Of a stretch of 64,000 bases of DNA, positions 18,364 to 26,761 are shown one piece after another. The position numbers and the translations under genes are program-made. The DNA comes from TMP-86 sp044226865. Its GTDB lineage: Bacteria > Pseudomonadota > Gammaproteobacteria > Steroidobacterales > Steroidobacteraceae. Each line of letters starts with the position of its first letter. Position 1 is the stretch's first letter. Location: NCBI GenBank assembly GCA_044226865.1, contig JBGAGE010000008.1:62001-126000 (forward strand). The letters run 5' to 3'. The notes below the pieces were generated by a model that was given only the letters and a program-made list of their open reading frames with translations, ran no database searches and was not told the origin of the DNA.

Positions 18364-18681
18364 TCAGGCGCTGCGGGCTTCGCTCAATCGCTGCATCACG
18401 GCGCGGTAGCCGCCATTGCCCGACACGAGGTAGCGGGCGACGCGCCCGATGGTGGTGACGCTGACGCCGGTCTGGCGATGGATCTCACGGTAGGGCAGGC
18501 CGCGCTCCAGCAGCTCCACCACCGCCCAGCGGTCTGCCATGGCCTGCATCTCCGCCGGGGTGCACAGGTCGCGGAAGAAGCTGCGGCATTCCTCCACGCT
18601 GCGCAATGCCAGGATCGCGTTGCACAAGGCGCGCTCGTGCAGCTGCTCCTGGCGCGGCGTGATCGGACGGTTGTTCTTCAT
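18364..18681 (-). CDS. TrpR-family regulator, likely repressor of the his operon
   Basis: A 105-residue helical protein of the TrpR/YerC-YecD family. The DNA-binding helix-turn-helix is at about 55-85 (LLERGLPYREIHRQTGVSVTTIGRVARYL). It is the first gene of the his operon, 23 bases before hisG, and a perfect palindrome lies 12 bases before its start codon. In Xanthomonadales a TrpR-type protein called HisR has been proposed to regulate histidine genes; position and family here fit that. I infer autoregulation plus control of the whole operon, with histidine or a derivative as co-repressor, which the sequence cannot show. Confidence 0.85.
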   Translation of the reverse strand: MKNNRPITPRQEQLHERALCNAILALRSVEECRSFFRDLCTPAEMQAMADRWAVVELLERGLPYREIHRQTGVSVTTIGRVARYLVSGNGGYRAVMQRLSEARSA

Positions 18682-18692
18682 CGGCTCATCGC

Positions 18693-18712
18693 TGTATTAA
18701 CGTGTTAATACA
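18693..18712. promoter_or_regulatory. Palindromic operator before the trpR-like/his operon
   Basis: TGTATTAAC at 18693-18701 and GTTAATACA at 18704-18712 are perfect 9-bp inverted arms around GT. It is an AT-rich island in GC-rich surroundings, 12 bases upstream of the regulator's start codon, so a bound protein would block transcription or initiation of the operon. A related half-site (TTAATACATTAATG) continues to about 18720. The TrpR-like protein encoded next to it is the natural candidate to bind. Confidence 0.75.
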
Positions 18713-18749
18713 TTAATGCATTGGATGAGCGCGCGCAAGTCCCGTTGGC

Positions 18750-18779
18750 TTGACGCCACGCCCGCCGAAACCCTACAAT
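18750..18779 (+). promoter_or_regulatory. Sigma-70 promoter of the metX-metB unit
   Basis: TTGACG at 18750-18755 and TACAAT at 18774-18779 are spaced by 18 bases, each one base from consensus. A transcript would start near 18786, immediately before the first strand of the SAM riboswitch, which strongly supports the assignment. Confidence 0.8.
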
Positions 18780-18787
18780 TCCCGCGT

Positions 18788-18911
18788 TCATCTAGACCGG
18801 CTGAGGGAAAGGCCCTTAGAAGCCGGGGCAACCGCCGCGCGGGGTTTTTCACAAAATCCGCTGCCGGAATGGTGCCAACTCCTGCGGCCGGGTCTTCCGG
18901 CCGGTAGATGA
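18788..18911 (+). ncRNA. SAM riboswitch (S-box, SAM-I type) of metX-metB
   Basis: The P1 helix is closed by TCATCTA at 18788-18794 and TAGATGA at 18905-18911, exact complements. Between them are the conserved core blocks GAGGGA (18803), GGCCC (18811), GAAGCC plus GGGGCAACC (about 18820-18833) and the hallmark GGTGCCAACTCC at 18871-18882. The promoter ends just upstream and the two genes downstream make methionine precursors. The following 109 bases contain a hairpin GGCGCC-cgca-GGCGCC (18925-18940) with no T-run, so control may be at translation or through Rho instead of a classic terminator. Confidence 0.9.
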
Positions 18912-19020
18912 GCCGCTGGTTCGTGGCGCCCGCAGGCGCCGCACCGTCGCAAGCGATGAGCTTTCAGGGGTTGGGTGTACCTCTGGGCGGCAACAAGGCT
19001 TGAGACAAGGTGTAGGAACG

Positions 19021-20028
19021 GTGGCAACTTCTCCCCCGATCATCGAAGAACCGGCGCTGGCCGAAGGCGTCATCCCGCTCGGCGCGCAACTGCGCCTGCA
19101 CGCCGGCGACGTCTTGCCCGATGCGCAGGTGTGCTACCGCCTGGTGGGTCCCGCTGGTGCGCCCGTGGTGGCGGTGCTCGGCGGCATTTCCTCGCACCGT
19201 TTCGTCTCCGCCTGCTCCAAGGGCGGCTGGTGGCAGGAGGTGGTGGCGCCCGGTGGCGGCGTCGATACGCGGCGATACGCGGTGCTGGGCATCGATTTCA
19301 TCGGCGGCAGCGGTAACAGTTCCGCACCCGCGCCGGGGCATGCGTTTCCGCCGGTCAGTCCCGTGGATCAGGCGCGGGCGCTGCATGCCGTGATCGAGCA
19401 CCTGCAATTGCCGGCCTTGCATGCCATCGTCGGGTCTTCCTACGGCGGCATGGTAGCGCTGGTGTTCGCACGGGATTATCCGCGGCGAGTGCGCCATCTC
19501 GTGATCCTGAGCGCGGCGGACCGCGCCAGCCCCTTGTCCACCGCCTGGCGCAGCGTGCAGCGGCAGGTGGTCCGCGAAGCGATCGCCCGCGGCGATGGCG
19601 CCGCCGGTCTGCGCATTGCGCGGGCTTTGGCCATGACCACCTACCGCAGCCGCGCCGAATTCGCGCAGCGATTCGGCGGCGAGCCGGTGCGCGATGGCGG
19701 CCGTTTCCGGTTTCCGGTGGAAGACTACCTGTTCGCCCGTGGCGATCACTACGCGCAGAATTACCGGCCGGAATCCTTCCTGTGCCTGAGCGAATCCATC
19801 GACCTGCATCGCATCGACCCCGCGCAAGTGCGCGTGCCGAGCACGCTGATCGCCGTGCGGGAGGACCAGTTGGTGCCCTTGGAGGACATGCGCCGCCTGG
19901 CACAGGGCCTGGCCGGACCCTGCCGGATCGTCGAACTCAATTCCCTGTATGGGCATGACGCCTTCCTCAAGGAGAGCGCCGTCATCAATCCCATCATCCG
20001 CCAGGCCCTCGAGGAGATCAGCCGTTGA
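19021..20028 (+). CDS. metX: Homoserine O-acyltransferase (MetX family)
   Basis: An alpha/beta-hydrolase-fold acyltransferase of 335 residues that activates homoserine for methionine synthesis. The nucleophile elbow GSSYGG has Ser140; the late acid and histidine are in VREDQLVP and GHDAFL. Members in Xanthomonas are reported to use succinyl-CoA, which would suit the MetB partner; the sequence alone does not decide acetyl versus succinyl for me. The start GTG at 19021 has AAGG and AGGA upstream; TTG at 19000 is the alternative. It is downstream of a SAM riboswitch and overlaps metB. Confidence 0.88.
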   Translation: MATSPPIIEEPALAEGVIPLGAQLRLHAGDVLPDAQVCYRLVGPAGAPVVAVLGGISSHRFVSACSKGGWWQEVVAPGGGVDTRRYAVLGIDFIGGSGNSSAPAPGHAFPPVSPVDQARALHAVIEHLQLPALHAIVGSSYGGMVALVFARDYPRRVRHLVILSAADRASPLSTAWRSVQRQVVREAIARGDGAAGLRIARALAMTTYRSRAEFAQRFGGEPVRDGGRFRFPVEDYLFARGDHYAQNYRPESFLCLSESIDLHRIDPAQVRVPSTLIAVREDQLVPLEDMRRLAQGLAGPCRIVELNSLYGHDAFLKESAVINPIIRQALEEISR

Positions 20029-21203
20029 AAGAGCCGAGTAAACCCCGTTCTGCGACCCTCACCGTCCGCGCGGGCCTGGAATCCGATACCCAATTCGGCG
20101 CCGTCGTCCCACCGTTGTACCTGAGCACGAATTTCGCGTTCGACGGCCTGCGCAAGCCCCGCAGCCGCTACGACTACACACGTTCGGGCAATCCTACGCG
20201 CGATCAATTGGGCGCGGCGGTGGCCGCCCTCGAAGGCGGCGCCGGTGGAATCATCACCTGCACCGGCCTTGCGGCCATCACCCTGGTGCTGTCGAGCCTG
20301 CCCAGCGGCGCGCATGTCATCGCCCCGCACGATTGCTACGGCGGCACCTTCCGGCTGTTGAGCGCCTTCGCGCGCCAAGGCACCTTGCTGGTGGACTTCA
20401 TCGACCAGGGCGATCCGGCGGCGCTGCGCGAGGCGCTTGCCAAGGAGCCCGATCTGTTGTGGATCGAAACACCCAGCAATCCGCTGCTGCGTATCGTGGA
20501 CATCAAGGCCGTGTCGGCCGCAGCACATGCCGTGGGCGCGCTGGTGCTGGCCGACAACACCTTTCTTTCACCGCTCTGGCAACAGCCGTTGAGCCTGGGC
20601 GCCGACCTCGTGATGCATTCGACCACCAAGTATCTCAACGGTCACAGCGACATCGTCGGCGGCGCGCTCATCTGCAATACCCGGGAGCAGCACGAGACCT
20701 ATGGCTGGTGGGCCAATGCGCTGGGGCTGACCGGCTCGCCCTTCGACAGCTTTCTCACCCTGCGCGGATTGCGCAGCCTGCATGCCCGCATGCGCGTCCA
20801 TGCGGAAAACACCGCCGCGCTGATCGAGGCCCTGCAGAAGCACCGGGCGGTGAAGCACGTCTATTATCCGGGTCTTCCCAGCCATCCGGGACATGCGATC
20901 GCGAAGGCACAGCAAGCCGGGTTCGGCGCCATGTTGAGTTTCGAATTGGAGGGCGGGGAGCGTGCCGTGGAGGCGCTGCTCGATGGCCTGCATCATTTCA
21001 CGTTGGCGGAATCACTGGGCGGGGTGGAGAGCTTGATTGCCCATCCCAGCACCATGACGCACGCCGCCATGGACCAGGCCTCGCAGGAGCGTGCCGGCAT
21101 CGGCGCGGGGCTGCTGCGTGTGTCGGTAGGGATCGAGGATGCGCGCGATCTGATCGCCGACCTGGGTGCGGGACTGGACCGCGCCTTGGCGGCCGCTGCT
21201 TAA
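20025..21203 (+). CDS. metB: Cystathionine gamma-synthase
   Basis: A PLP enzyme of 392 residues, close to E. coli MetB along its length: VVPPLYLS, SGNPTRD, CTGLAAI, APHDCYGGT, ADNTFLSP, the PLP lysine K202 in HSTTKYLNGH, and ESLGGVESL. It joins activated homoserine and cysteine to cystathionine. The start is TTG at 20025, overlapping the metX stop (TTGA), with GAGGAG eight bases before it. Its TAA stop shares the bases TTAA with the leuB stop on the other strand, leaving no space for a terminator. Confidence 0.93.
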   Translation: MKEPSKPRSATLTVRAGLESDTQFGAVVPPLYLSTNFAFDGLRKPRSRYDYTRSGNPTRDQLGAAVAALEGGAGGIITCTGLAAITLVLSSLPSGAHVIAPHDCYGGTFRLLSAFARQGTLLVDFIDQGDPAALREALAKEPDLLWIETPSNPLLRIVDIKAVSAAAHAVGALVLADNTFLSPLWQQPLSLGADLVMHSTTKYLNGHSDIVGGALICNTREQHETYGWWANALGLTGSPFDSFLTLRGLRSLHARMRVHAENTAALIEALQKHRAVKHVYYPGLPSHPGHAIAKAQQAGFGAMLSFELEGGERAVEALLDGLHHFTLAESLGGVESLIAHPSTMTHAAMDQASQERAGIGAGLLRVSVGIEDARDLIADLGAGLDRALAAAA

Positions 21204-22264
21204 GCGAGCAAGCGCAGCACGGCGTCACCGGCCGCGCGGGTATCCGCGGCTGCTGCGCCCTTGACCGCGATATCGGCGGGACGCACGCCCGCATCGATGG
21301 CGTTCGACACGGCGGCTTCCAAGGTGGCAGCTTCGGTCGCGAGCCCCAGCGACAGCTTCAGCAGCATGGCCGCGCTCATGATGGTGGCATAAGGATTGGC
21401 GATGCCGCGTCCCGCGATGTCGGGGGCCGAGCCGTGAATCGGCTCGTACAGGCCGCCGCGCGGATCCGCCCCGAGCGATGCCGAGGGCAGCAGGCCCAGC
21501 GAACCCGCGAGCATGGAGGCTTCATCGGTGAGGATGTCGCCGAACATGTTCTCGGTGACGATCACGTCGAAATCGGCGGGCTTCCTGATCAGGTGCATGG
21601 CGGCCGAGTCGACCAGCATGTGCTCGTAGCGAACGGCGGGAAACTCCGCGGGCAGGATCCTGTCCACGACCGAGCGCCACAGGCGGGAGGTCTCCAGCAC
21701 GTTGGCCTTGTCGATGGAGGCGAGCTTGCCGCGGCGTTCGCCGGCGAGGCGCGCGGCGAGGCGCACCACGCGCTCGATTTCCTCGACGCTGTAGCGGCAC
21801 ACGTCCACGGCTTCGGTGGCGGTGCGATGCTTGTCGCCGAAATAGATGCCACCGGTGAGCTCACGCACGACCATGATGTCCACGCCGCGCAGGAGCTCGG
21901 CTTTGATCGGCGAGGCGTCAAGAACGGCGGGGTGGGGTACTACGGGACGCAGGTTCGCAAACAGTCCCAGCGCCTTGCGCAGCTGCAACAGGCCCTGTTC
22001 GGGCCGGACCTTGGCATCCGGCTGTGACCACTTGGGTCCGCCCACGGCGCCCATCAGCACTGCATCGGCCGAGCGGCACAATTGCAAGGTGGCGGCCGGC
22101 AGCGCCTCGCCGGTGGCGTCGATGGCGGCGCCACCGAGCAGCGCGGTTTCGAATCGAAGCTCGTGGCCGAAGCGCTTCGCGATGGCGCCCAGGGCGCGCA
22201 CGGCTTCCGCGGTGACTTCCGGGCCAATGCCATCGCCCGGCAGAACGGCGATCAGGGCTTTCAT
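21200..22264 (-). CDS. leuB: 3-isopropylmalate dehydrogenase
   Basis: LeuB oxidatively decarboxylates 3-isopropylmalate. The 354-residue protein has VLPGDGIGPEV at the N-terminus, LGLFANLRPV (substrate arginines), RELTGGIYFG, SIDKANVLE, VTENMFGDILTDEAS and GLYEPIHGSAPDIAG. It is the last gene of ilvC-leuC-leuD-leuB and starts three bases after the leuD stop. Its stop overlaps that of the convergent metB. Confidence 0.97.
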   Translation of the reverse strand: MKALIAVLPGDGIGPEVTAEAVRALGAIAKRFGHELRFETALLGGAAIDATGEALPAATLQLCRSADAVLMGAVGGPKWSQPDAKVRPEQGLLQLRKALGLFANLRPVVPHPAVLDASPIKAELLRGVDIMVVRELTGGIYFGDKHRTATEAVDVCRYSVEEIERVVRLAARLAGERRGKLASIDKANVLETSRLWRSVVDRILPAEFPAVRYEHMLVDSAAMHLIRKPADFDVIVTENMFGDILTDEASMLAGSLGLLPSASLGADPRGGLYEPIHGSAPDIAGRGIANPYATIMSAAMLLKLSLGLATEAATLEAAVSNAIDAGVRPADIAVKGAAAADTRAAGDAVLRLLA

Positions 22265-22267
22265 GGG

Positions 22268-22846
22268 CTACCAGCCGCGCGCGGCTTCGTAACGCTCGAT
22301 GGCTGGCAGCTGCTTGCGCAGGTAGCCCATTTCATCCACGCCATTGAGCAGGCAATAGCGCGCGAAGGCCTCGATATTGAAGGCAACGCTGCGGCCATCG
22401 GGCAGCGTAAGGACATTGGACTGCAGGTCGATGACCACCTGCGCACCCGGATTCGCCAGGAGCCAGGCATGCGTGAGCTCATCCACCACCAGCGGCAACA
22501 GCCCGTTCTTCAGGGAGTTGTTGCGGAAGATGTCGGCGATTTCGCTGCTGATCACCGCACGGAAGCCGTAATCCGCCAGCGCCCAGGGAGCATGCTCGCG
22601 CGAAGAGCCACAACCGAAATTCCGGCCGGCCACCAGCACCTGCGCGCCGGCGTTCTCGGGCTTGTTGAGAACGAAATCCGGCTTGGGGTTGCCCGCGGCG
22701 TCGTAGCGCCAATCTGCGAACAATTGCTTTCCCAAGCCGCTCTTGGTGGTCACGGTGAGAAAACGCGCCGGAATGATCTGGTCTGTATCGATGTTGGTGG
22801 ATGGCAATACCACGGTCTTGGAGCGGATGATCTTGAAGGCTTCCAT
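22268..22846 (-). CDS. leuD: 3-isopropylmalate dehydratase, small subunit
   Basis: The swivelling subunit of isopropylmalate isomerase, 192 residues. It starts MEAFKIIRSKTVVLPSTNIDTDQIIPARFL and contains GRNFGCGSSREHAPWAL, the conserved substrate loop. The ATG at 22846 shares a base with the leuC stop (TGATG), so translation is coupled to the large subunit, its obligate partner. The longer open frame upstream lies inside leuC and is not used. Confidence 0.97.
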   Translation of the reverse strand: MEAFKIIRSKTVVLPSTNIDTDQIIPARFLTVTTKSGLGKQLFADWRYDAAGNPKPDFVLNKPENAGAQVLVAGRNFGCGSSREHAPWALADYGFRAVISSEIADIFRNNSLKNGLLPLVVDELTHAWLLANPGAQVVIDLQSNVLTLPDGRSVAFNIEAFARYCLLNGVDEMGYLRKQLPAIERYEAARGW

Positions 22847-24246
22847 CACAGCATCTCCCGCGGATCGGCGATGCGTCCGCTCACCGCGCTGGCAGCGGCG
22901 ACGTACGGGCTGGCGAGCAGGGTGCGCGCGCCCACGCCCTGGCGGCCTTCGAAATTGCGGTTGCTGGTGCTGACCGAGTACTTGCCCTTGTCCACCAGGT
23001 CGCCGTTCATCCCCAGGCACATGGAGCAGCCGGACTCGCGCCACTCGGCGCCCGCATCGGTGAAGATCTGCGCCAGTCCCGCCGCTTCGGCCTCACGCTT
23101 GACGGCTTGTGAGCCGGGCACGATCAGGAGCTTGACGCCCGCCGCCACCTTGCGGCCCTTGAGCACGCGTGCCGCCGCGTGCAGGTCCTCCAGCCGGCCG
23201 TTCGTGCAGCTGCCGATGAAGGCGACGTCGATGGGCTTGCCCAGCATGGCATCACCGGCCTTGAAGCCCATGTAGGCCATGGCCTTGTCGAACACGGCAT
23301 CCCCGGCCTTCTGCGGAATGGTGCCGCCGATGGGCAGGACCATGCCGGGATTGGTTCCGTAGGTGATCATGGGCGTGAGCGCGGCGGCATCGATGTCCAC
23401 TTGCGCATCGAAGCGGGCGCCGGGATCGCTGGCGAGCGATTTCCAACGCGCAAGGGCGGCATCCCACGCTGCGCCCTTGGGCGATCGCGGCCGGTCCTTC
23501 AGGTAGGCAAAGGTGGTTTCGTCGGGGGCGATCATCCCGGCGCGCGCACCGGCTTCGATCGACATGTTGCACACCGTCATGCGCTCATCCATCGACAATG
23601 CGCGGATGGTGGAACCGCGATACTCGAGCACGTGTCCCGTGCCGCCGGAGACGCCGATCTTGCCGATGATGGCGAGGATCAGGTCCTTGGCTGTGACGCC
23701 GGGTGCGAGCTTGCCCTCCACGTTCACCGCGAAGGTCCTGGGCTTGCGTTGCAGCAGGCACTGCGTGGCGAACACATGGCCCACCTCGGTGGATCCGATG
23801 CCGAAGGCGAGGGCGCCGAAGGCGCCGTGCGTGCTGGTATGGCTGTCACCGCAGACGATGGTGGTGCCCGGCTGCGAGACGCCTTGTTCCGGCCCGATGA
23901 TGTGCACGATGCCGCGCCGTGCATCGCGCATGCCGAACAGCTCGACGCCGAATTCGGCGCAGTTCTGCTCCATCGCCTTGACCTGCTTCGCGGCATCGTC
24001 CATGACGATGGGCACATTGCCGAACACCTGCTCGGTGCGCGTCGGCGTGGAGTGGTCGAGCGTGGCCAGCGTGCGGTCCGGGCGCCGCACCGGCAGGCCC
24101 ATGGACTTCAACAGCGAGAACGCCTGCGGCGAGGTGACCTCGTGTGTCAGGTGCAGGTCGATGTACAGGACCGCGGGAGTGTCCGCCGTTTCCGGCACCA
24201 CTTCATGCGCGCTCCACACCTTGTCGAAAAGCGTTCTCGCCGTCAT
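22846..24246 (-). CDS. leuC: 3-isopropylmalate dehydratase, large subunit
   Basis: The aconitase-family [4Fe-4S] subunit of isopropylmalate isomerase, 466 residues. Seen are TLFDKVWSAHEV, DHSTPT, VCGDSHTSTHGAFGALAFGIG, the first cluster cysteine in FIGSCTNGRLEDL, and the other two in GCSMCLGMN. It lies between ilvC and leuD in one operon. Confidence 0.97.
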   Translation of the reverse strand: MTARTLFDKVWSAHEVVPETADTPAVLYIDLHLTHEVTSPQAFSLLKSMGLPVRRPDRTLATLDHSTPTRTEQVFGNVPIVMDDAAKQVKAMEQNCAEFGVELFGMRDARRGIVHIIGPEQGVSQPGTTIVCGDSHTSTHGAFGALAFGIGSTEVGHVFATQCLLQRKPRTFAVNVEGKLAPGVTAKDLILAIIGKIGVSGGTGHVLEYRGSTIRALSMDERMTVCNMSIEAGARAGMIAPDETTFAYLKDRPRSPKGAAWDAALARWKSLASDPGARFDAQVDIDAAALTPMITYGTNPGMVLPIGGTIPQKAGDAVFDKAMAYMGFKAGDAMLGKPIDVAFIGSCTNGRLEDLHAAARVLKGRKVAAGVKLLIVPGSQAVKREAEAAGLAQIFTDAGAEWRESGCSMCLGMNGDLVDKGKYSVSTSNRNFEGRQGVGARTLLASPYVAAASAVSGRIADPREML

Positions 24247-24268
24247 CGCCTAAGTCCTTCCGCGCCGC

Positions 24269-25261
24269 TCAGTTCTTGCCGGCCTCGAGCCAGGGCATGC
24301 GGGCCCGAAGCTGTGCACCCACCTTTTCGATGGAGTGGGTGAGGTCGGCCTTCATGAGCTTGTTGTACTTGCGGCGGCCGGCCTTGTTTTCCGAGATCCA
24401 CTGGCGGGCGAACTTGCCCTCCTGGATTTCCGTGAGGATCTTGCGCATTTCCTTCTTGGTGGCCTTGTTGACCACGCGCGGACCGCGGGTGAGGTCTCCG
24501 TACTTGGCGGTTTCGCTGATGAAGCGATGCATCTTGGTGATGCCGCCTTCGTGCAGCAGGTCGACGATGAGTTTCAGCTCATGCAGGCACTCGTAGTAGG
24601 CGACGGCGGGCTGGTAACCGGCCTCGACCAGGGTTTCGTAACCCTTGACCACCAGTTCGGTTGCGCCGCCGCACAGCACGGCCTGTTCGCCGAACAGGTC
24701 GGTCTCGGTCTCTTCCGCGAACGTCGTCTCGATGACACCGCCACGCGTGCCGCCGATGCCGTGGGCGTACGCCAGCGCCTTGGCCTTGGCCTTGCGGCTG
24801 GCATTCTGCGAAACCGCCAGCAGGCAGGGCACGCCGCGCCCCTGTTGATATTGACGGCGCACGAGGTCACCGGGTCCCTTGGGGGCGATCAGCACCACGT
24901 CCAGGTCCTTGCGCGGCTTGATCTGGTTGAAGTGGATGTTGAAGCCGTGTGCGAACAGGAGCGTCGCGCCCTTTTCCAGGAGCGACTTGATTTCCTGGTA
25001 CAGGGGCTTCTGCGTCAGGTCCGGCACGAGCATGGCCACGAGCGATGCGCCCTTGACCGCCTGCGCGGGTTCCATGACGGCGAGGCCATCTTTCTTCGCC
25101 TTCTTCCAGCTGTCGCCACGGCGCACGCCGACTACCACATCGAAACCGCTGTCGCGCAGATTCAACGCATGTGCACGACCCTGGCTGCCATAGCCAAGAA
25201 CCGCAATGCGAGCACCTTGCAGTGCTTTCTTATCGACGTCTTTCTGCGAGTACAAACGCAT
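24269..25261 (-). CDS. ilvC: Ketol-acid reductoisomerase
   Basis: A class I (short) enzyme of 330 residues that isomerises and reduces acetolactate for valine, leucine and isoleucine. It shows the NADPH loop GYGSQGRAHALNLRDSG, LFAHGFNIHF, IAPKGPGDLVRRQY, and the metal ligands in DLFGEQAVLCGG and CLHELKLI. The start at 25261 (MRLYSQKDV) is decided by AGGAG six bases upstream; the longer frame to 25327 is not family-like. It is the first gene of ilvC-leuCDB, 60 bases from the divergent aminopeptidase gene. Confidence 0.97.
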   Translation of the reverse strand: MRLYSQKDVDKKALQGARIAVLGYGSQGRAHALNLRDSGFDVVVGVRRGDSWKKAKKDGLAVMEPAQAVKGASLVAMLVPDLTQKPLYQEIKSLLEKGATLLFAHGFNIHFNQIKPRKDLDVVLIAPKGPGDLVRRQYQQGRGVPCLLAVSQNASRKAKAKALAYAHGIGGTRGGVIETTFAEETETDLFGEQAVLCGGATELVVKGYETLVEAGYQPAVAYYECLHELKLIVDLLHEGGITKMHRFISETAKYGDLTRGPRVVNKATKKEMRKILTEIQEGKFARQWISENKAGRRKYNKLMKADLTHSIEKVGAQLRARMPWLEAGKN

Positions 25262-25366
25262 GAATCTCTCCTGATGGGCGGGCTCTAAGAAGCCGGTCAT
25301 AGCACCACAGAATCCCTTATCATGCAAGATTGCCGGACGGGGCGTTTTCGCGGGAGTTCAAGGCGG

Positions 25367-26761
25367 ATGCAGGCGGAGGAATCGGCCGCAACACCATTGC
25401 ACCTGGTCTTCGAGGAGGACCTGATTGCGTGGCGTGAGCAGCAAGACGCGGCGGCACAAGCATGGATACGGGCGCAGGGGTGGGGCGCGGAGAAAAACCG
25501 CGTGCTGCTGATTCCCGATGCGCACGGCAACCTCGATGCCGCCGCCATGGGCCTTGGCAAGCGCCAGGCAGAGATCTGCTTCTGGCATGGCGCCGCCCTG
25601 CCGGATAAATTGCCGTCGCGGCGCTATCGCCTGGTCAATGCCTTGCCCGCGGCCCAGGCCACCGCCTTCGCCGCCGGATTTTCCTACGGCTGCTATCGCT
25701 TCGAGCGCTATCGCAAATCCACCGCGGCGCGTCCCGCCACCCTGCAGCTGCCCGCCACCGCGGACATGGCGCAGGTGCAGCGCCTGGATGAGGCCTTGAG
25801 ATGGGGACGCGATGTCATCAATACCCCGGCCAGCGATTTCGGACCGCCCGAATTGCTGAGCGAGCTGCAGCGCCTGGCGCATCGTCACGGCGGGTCCTAC
25901 CGGCAATGGCAGGCAGGGGAGTTGCTGTCGGGCAATTTCCCCGCCGTGCACGCCGTGGGGCGGGCCGCCACTGCCGCTCCGGGGTTGGGGGAATTACGCT
26001 GGTCGCCGCGCCCCGGCGATGCGGCGCTCCCCCGGCTCGCGCTGATCGGCAAGGGCGTCTGCTTCGACAGCGGCGGTTTGGACCTGAAGCCGGCAGCCGG
26101 CATGCAACTGATGAAAAAGGACATGGGCGGGGCGGCCGCCGCCATGGCGTTGGCGCATCTGTTGATGAGTGCCCGCGCCCAGGTGCAACTGCGCGTGCTG
26201 GTGCCCGCGGTGGAGAATGCCGTCAGTGGCAATGCCTTCCGGCCGGGAGACGTCCTGGCGACCCGCAAGGGACTCAGCGTCGAGGTGGGCAATACCGACG
26301 CGGAAGGCCGCCTGGTATTGTGCGATGCGCTGGCGGCAGCGGACGAAGAGCCCTGCGACCTGATCATCGATTTCGCCACCCTGACCGGTGCCGCCCGCGT
26401 CGCGCTGGGTCCGGACCTGCCGGCCCTGTTCGGCACCGATCCGGTGGTCATCAAAGAGCTGCTCGAGTCTGGCGAGCGCGAGGCCGATCCGCTTTGGCCC
26501 CTGCCGCTGTGGGCCGGCTACGACGATGAGCTGTCCAGCAAGGTGGCCGATCTCAACAACGTTTCCTCCTCGGCATTTGCCGGGGCCATCTTCGGAGCGC
26601 TGTTCCTGAAGCGTTTCGTCACCGCCAATTCCCGTTGGCTGCACGTCGATCTGTACGCCTGGAACCCGAAGGAACGCCCCGGCCGGCCGGTGGGGGCGGA
26701 ATTGCAGGGGGTGAGGGCGTTCTTCGGGTACCTGGCGCGCCGCTACGGCCTGGATTCGTGA
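25367..26761 (+). CDS. Leucyl aminopeptidase family (M17) protein
   Basis: A cytosolic dizinc aminopeptidase of 464 residues. The catalytic C-terminal domain shows IGKGVCFDSGGLDLKP (metal lysine and aspartate), MKKDMGGAA, the family signature NTDAEGRL, and FATLTGAARVALG. The N-terminal macro-like domain is short, as in the PepB/PepA-like group found in many proteobacteria next to the standard PepA. ATG at 25367 has GGGAG about ten bases upstream; an ATG at 25322 would add 15 residues and cannot be excluded. The following transporter gene overlaps its stop (GTGA), so they are cotranscribed. Confidence 0.88.
   Translation: MQAEESAATPLHLVFEEDLIAWREQQDAAAQAWIRAQGWGAEKNRVLLIPDAHGNLDAAAMGLGKRQAEICFWHGAALPDKLPSRRYRLVNALPAAQATAFAAGFSYGCYRFERYRKSTAARPATLQLPATADMAQVQRLDEALRWGRDVINTPASDFGPPELLSELQRLAHRHGGSYRQWQAGELLSGNFPAVHAVGRAATAAPGLGELRWSPRPGDAALPRLALIGKGVCFDSGGLDLKPAAGMQLMKKDMGGAAAAMALAHLLMSARAQVQLRVLVPAVENAVSGNAFRPGDVLATRKGLSVEVGNTDAEGRLVLCDALAAADEEPCDLIIDFATLTGAARVALGPDLPALFGTDPVVIKELLESGEREADPLWPLPLWAGYDDELSSKVADLNNVSSSAFAGAIFGALFLKRFVTANSRWLHVDLYAWNPKERPGRPVGAELQGVRAFFGYLARRYGLDS

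Noticed and set aside
16184..18409. 741-codon open frame antisense to hisD and hisG
   Set aside because: It is a shadow of GC-rich codon use in the his genes; composition is His/Arg/Gly-rich with no known domain.
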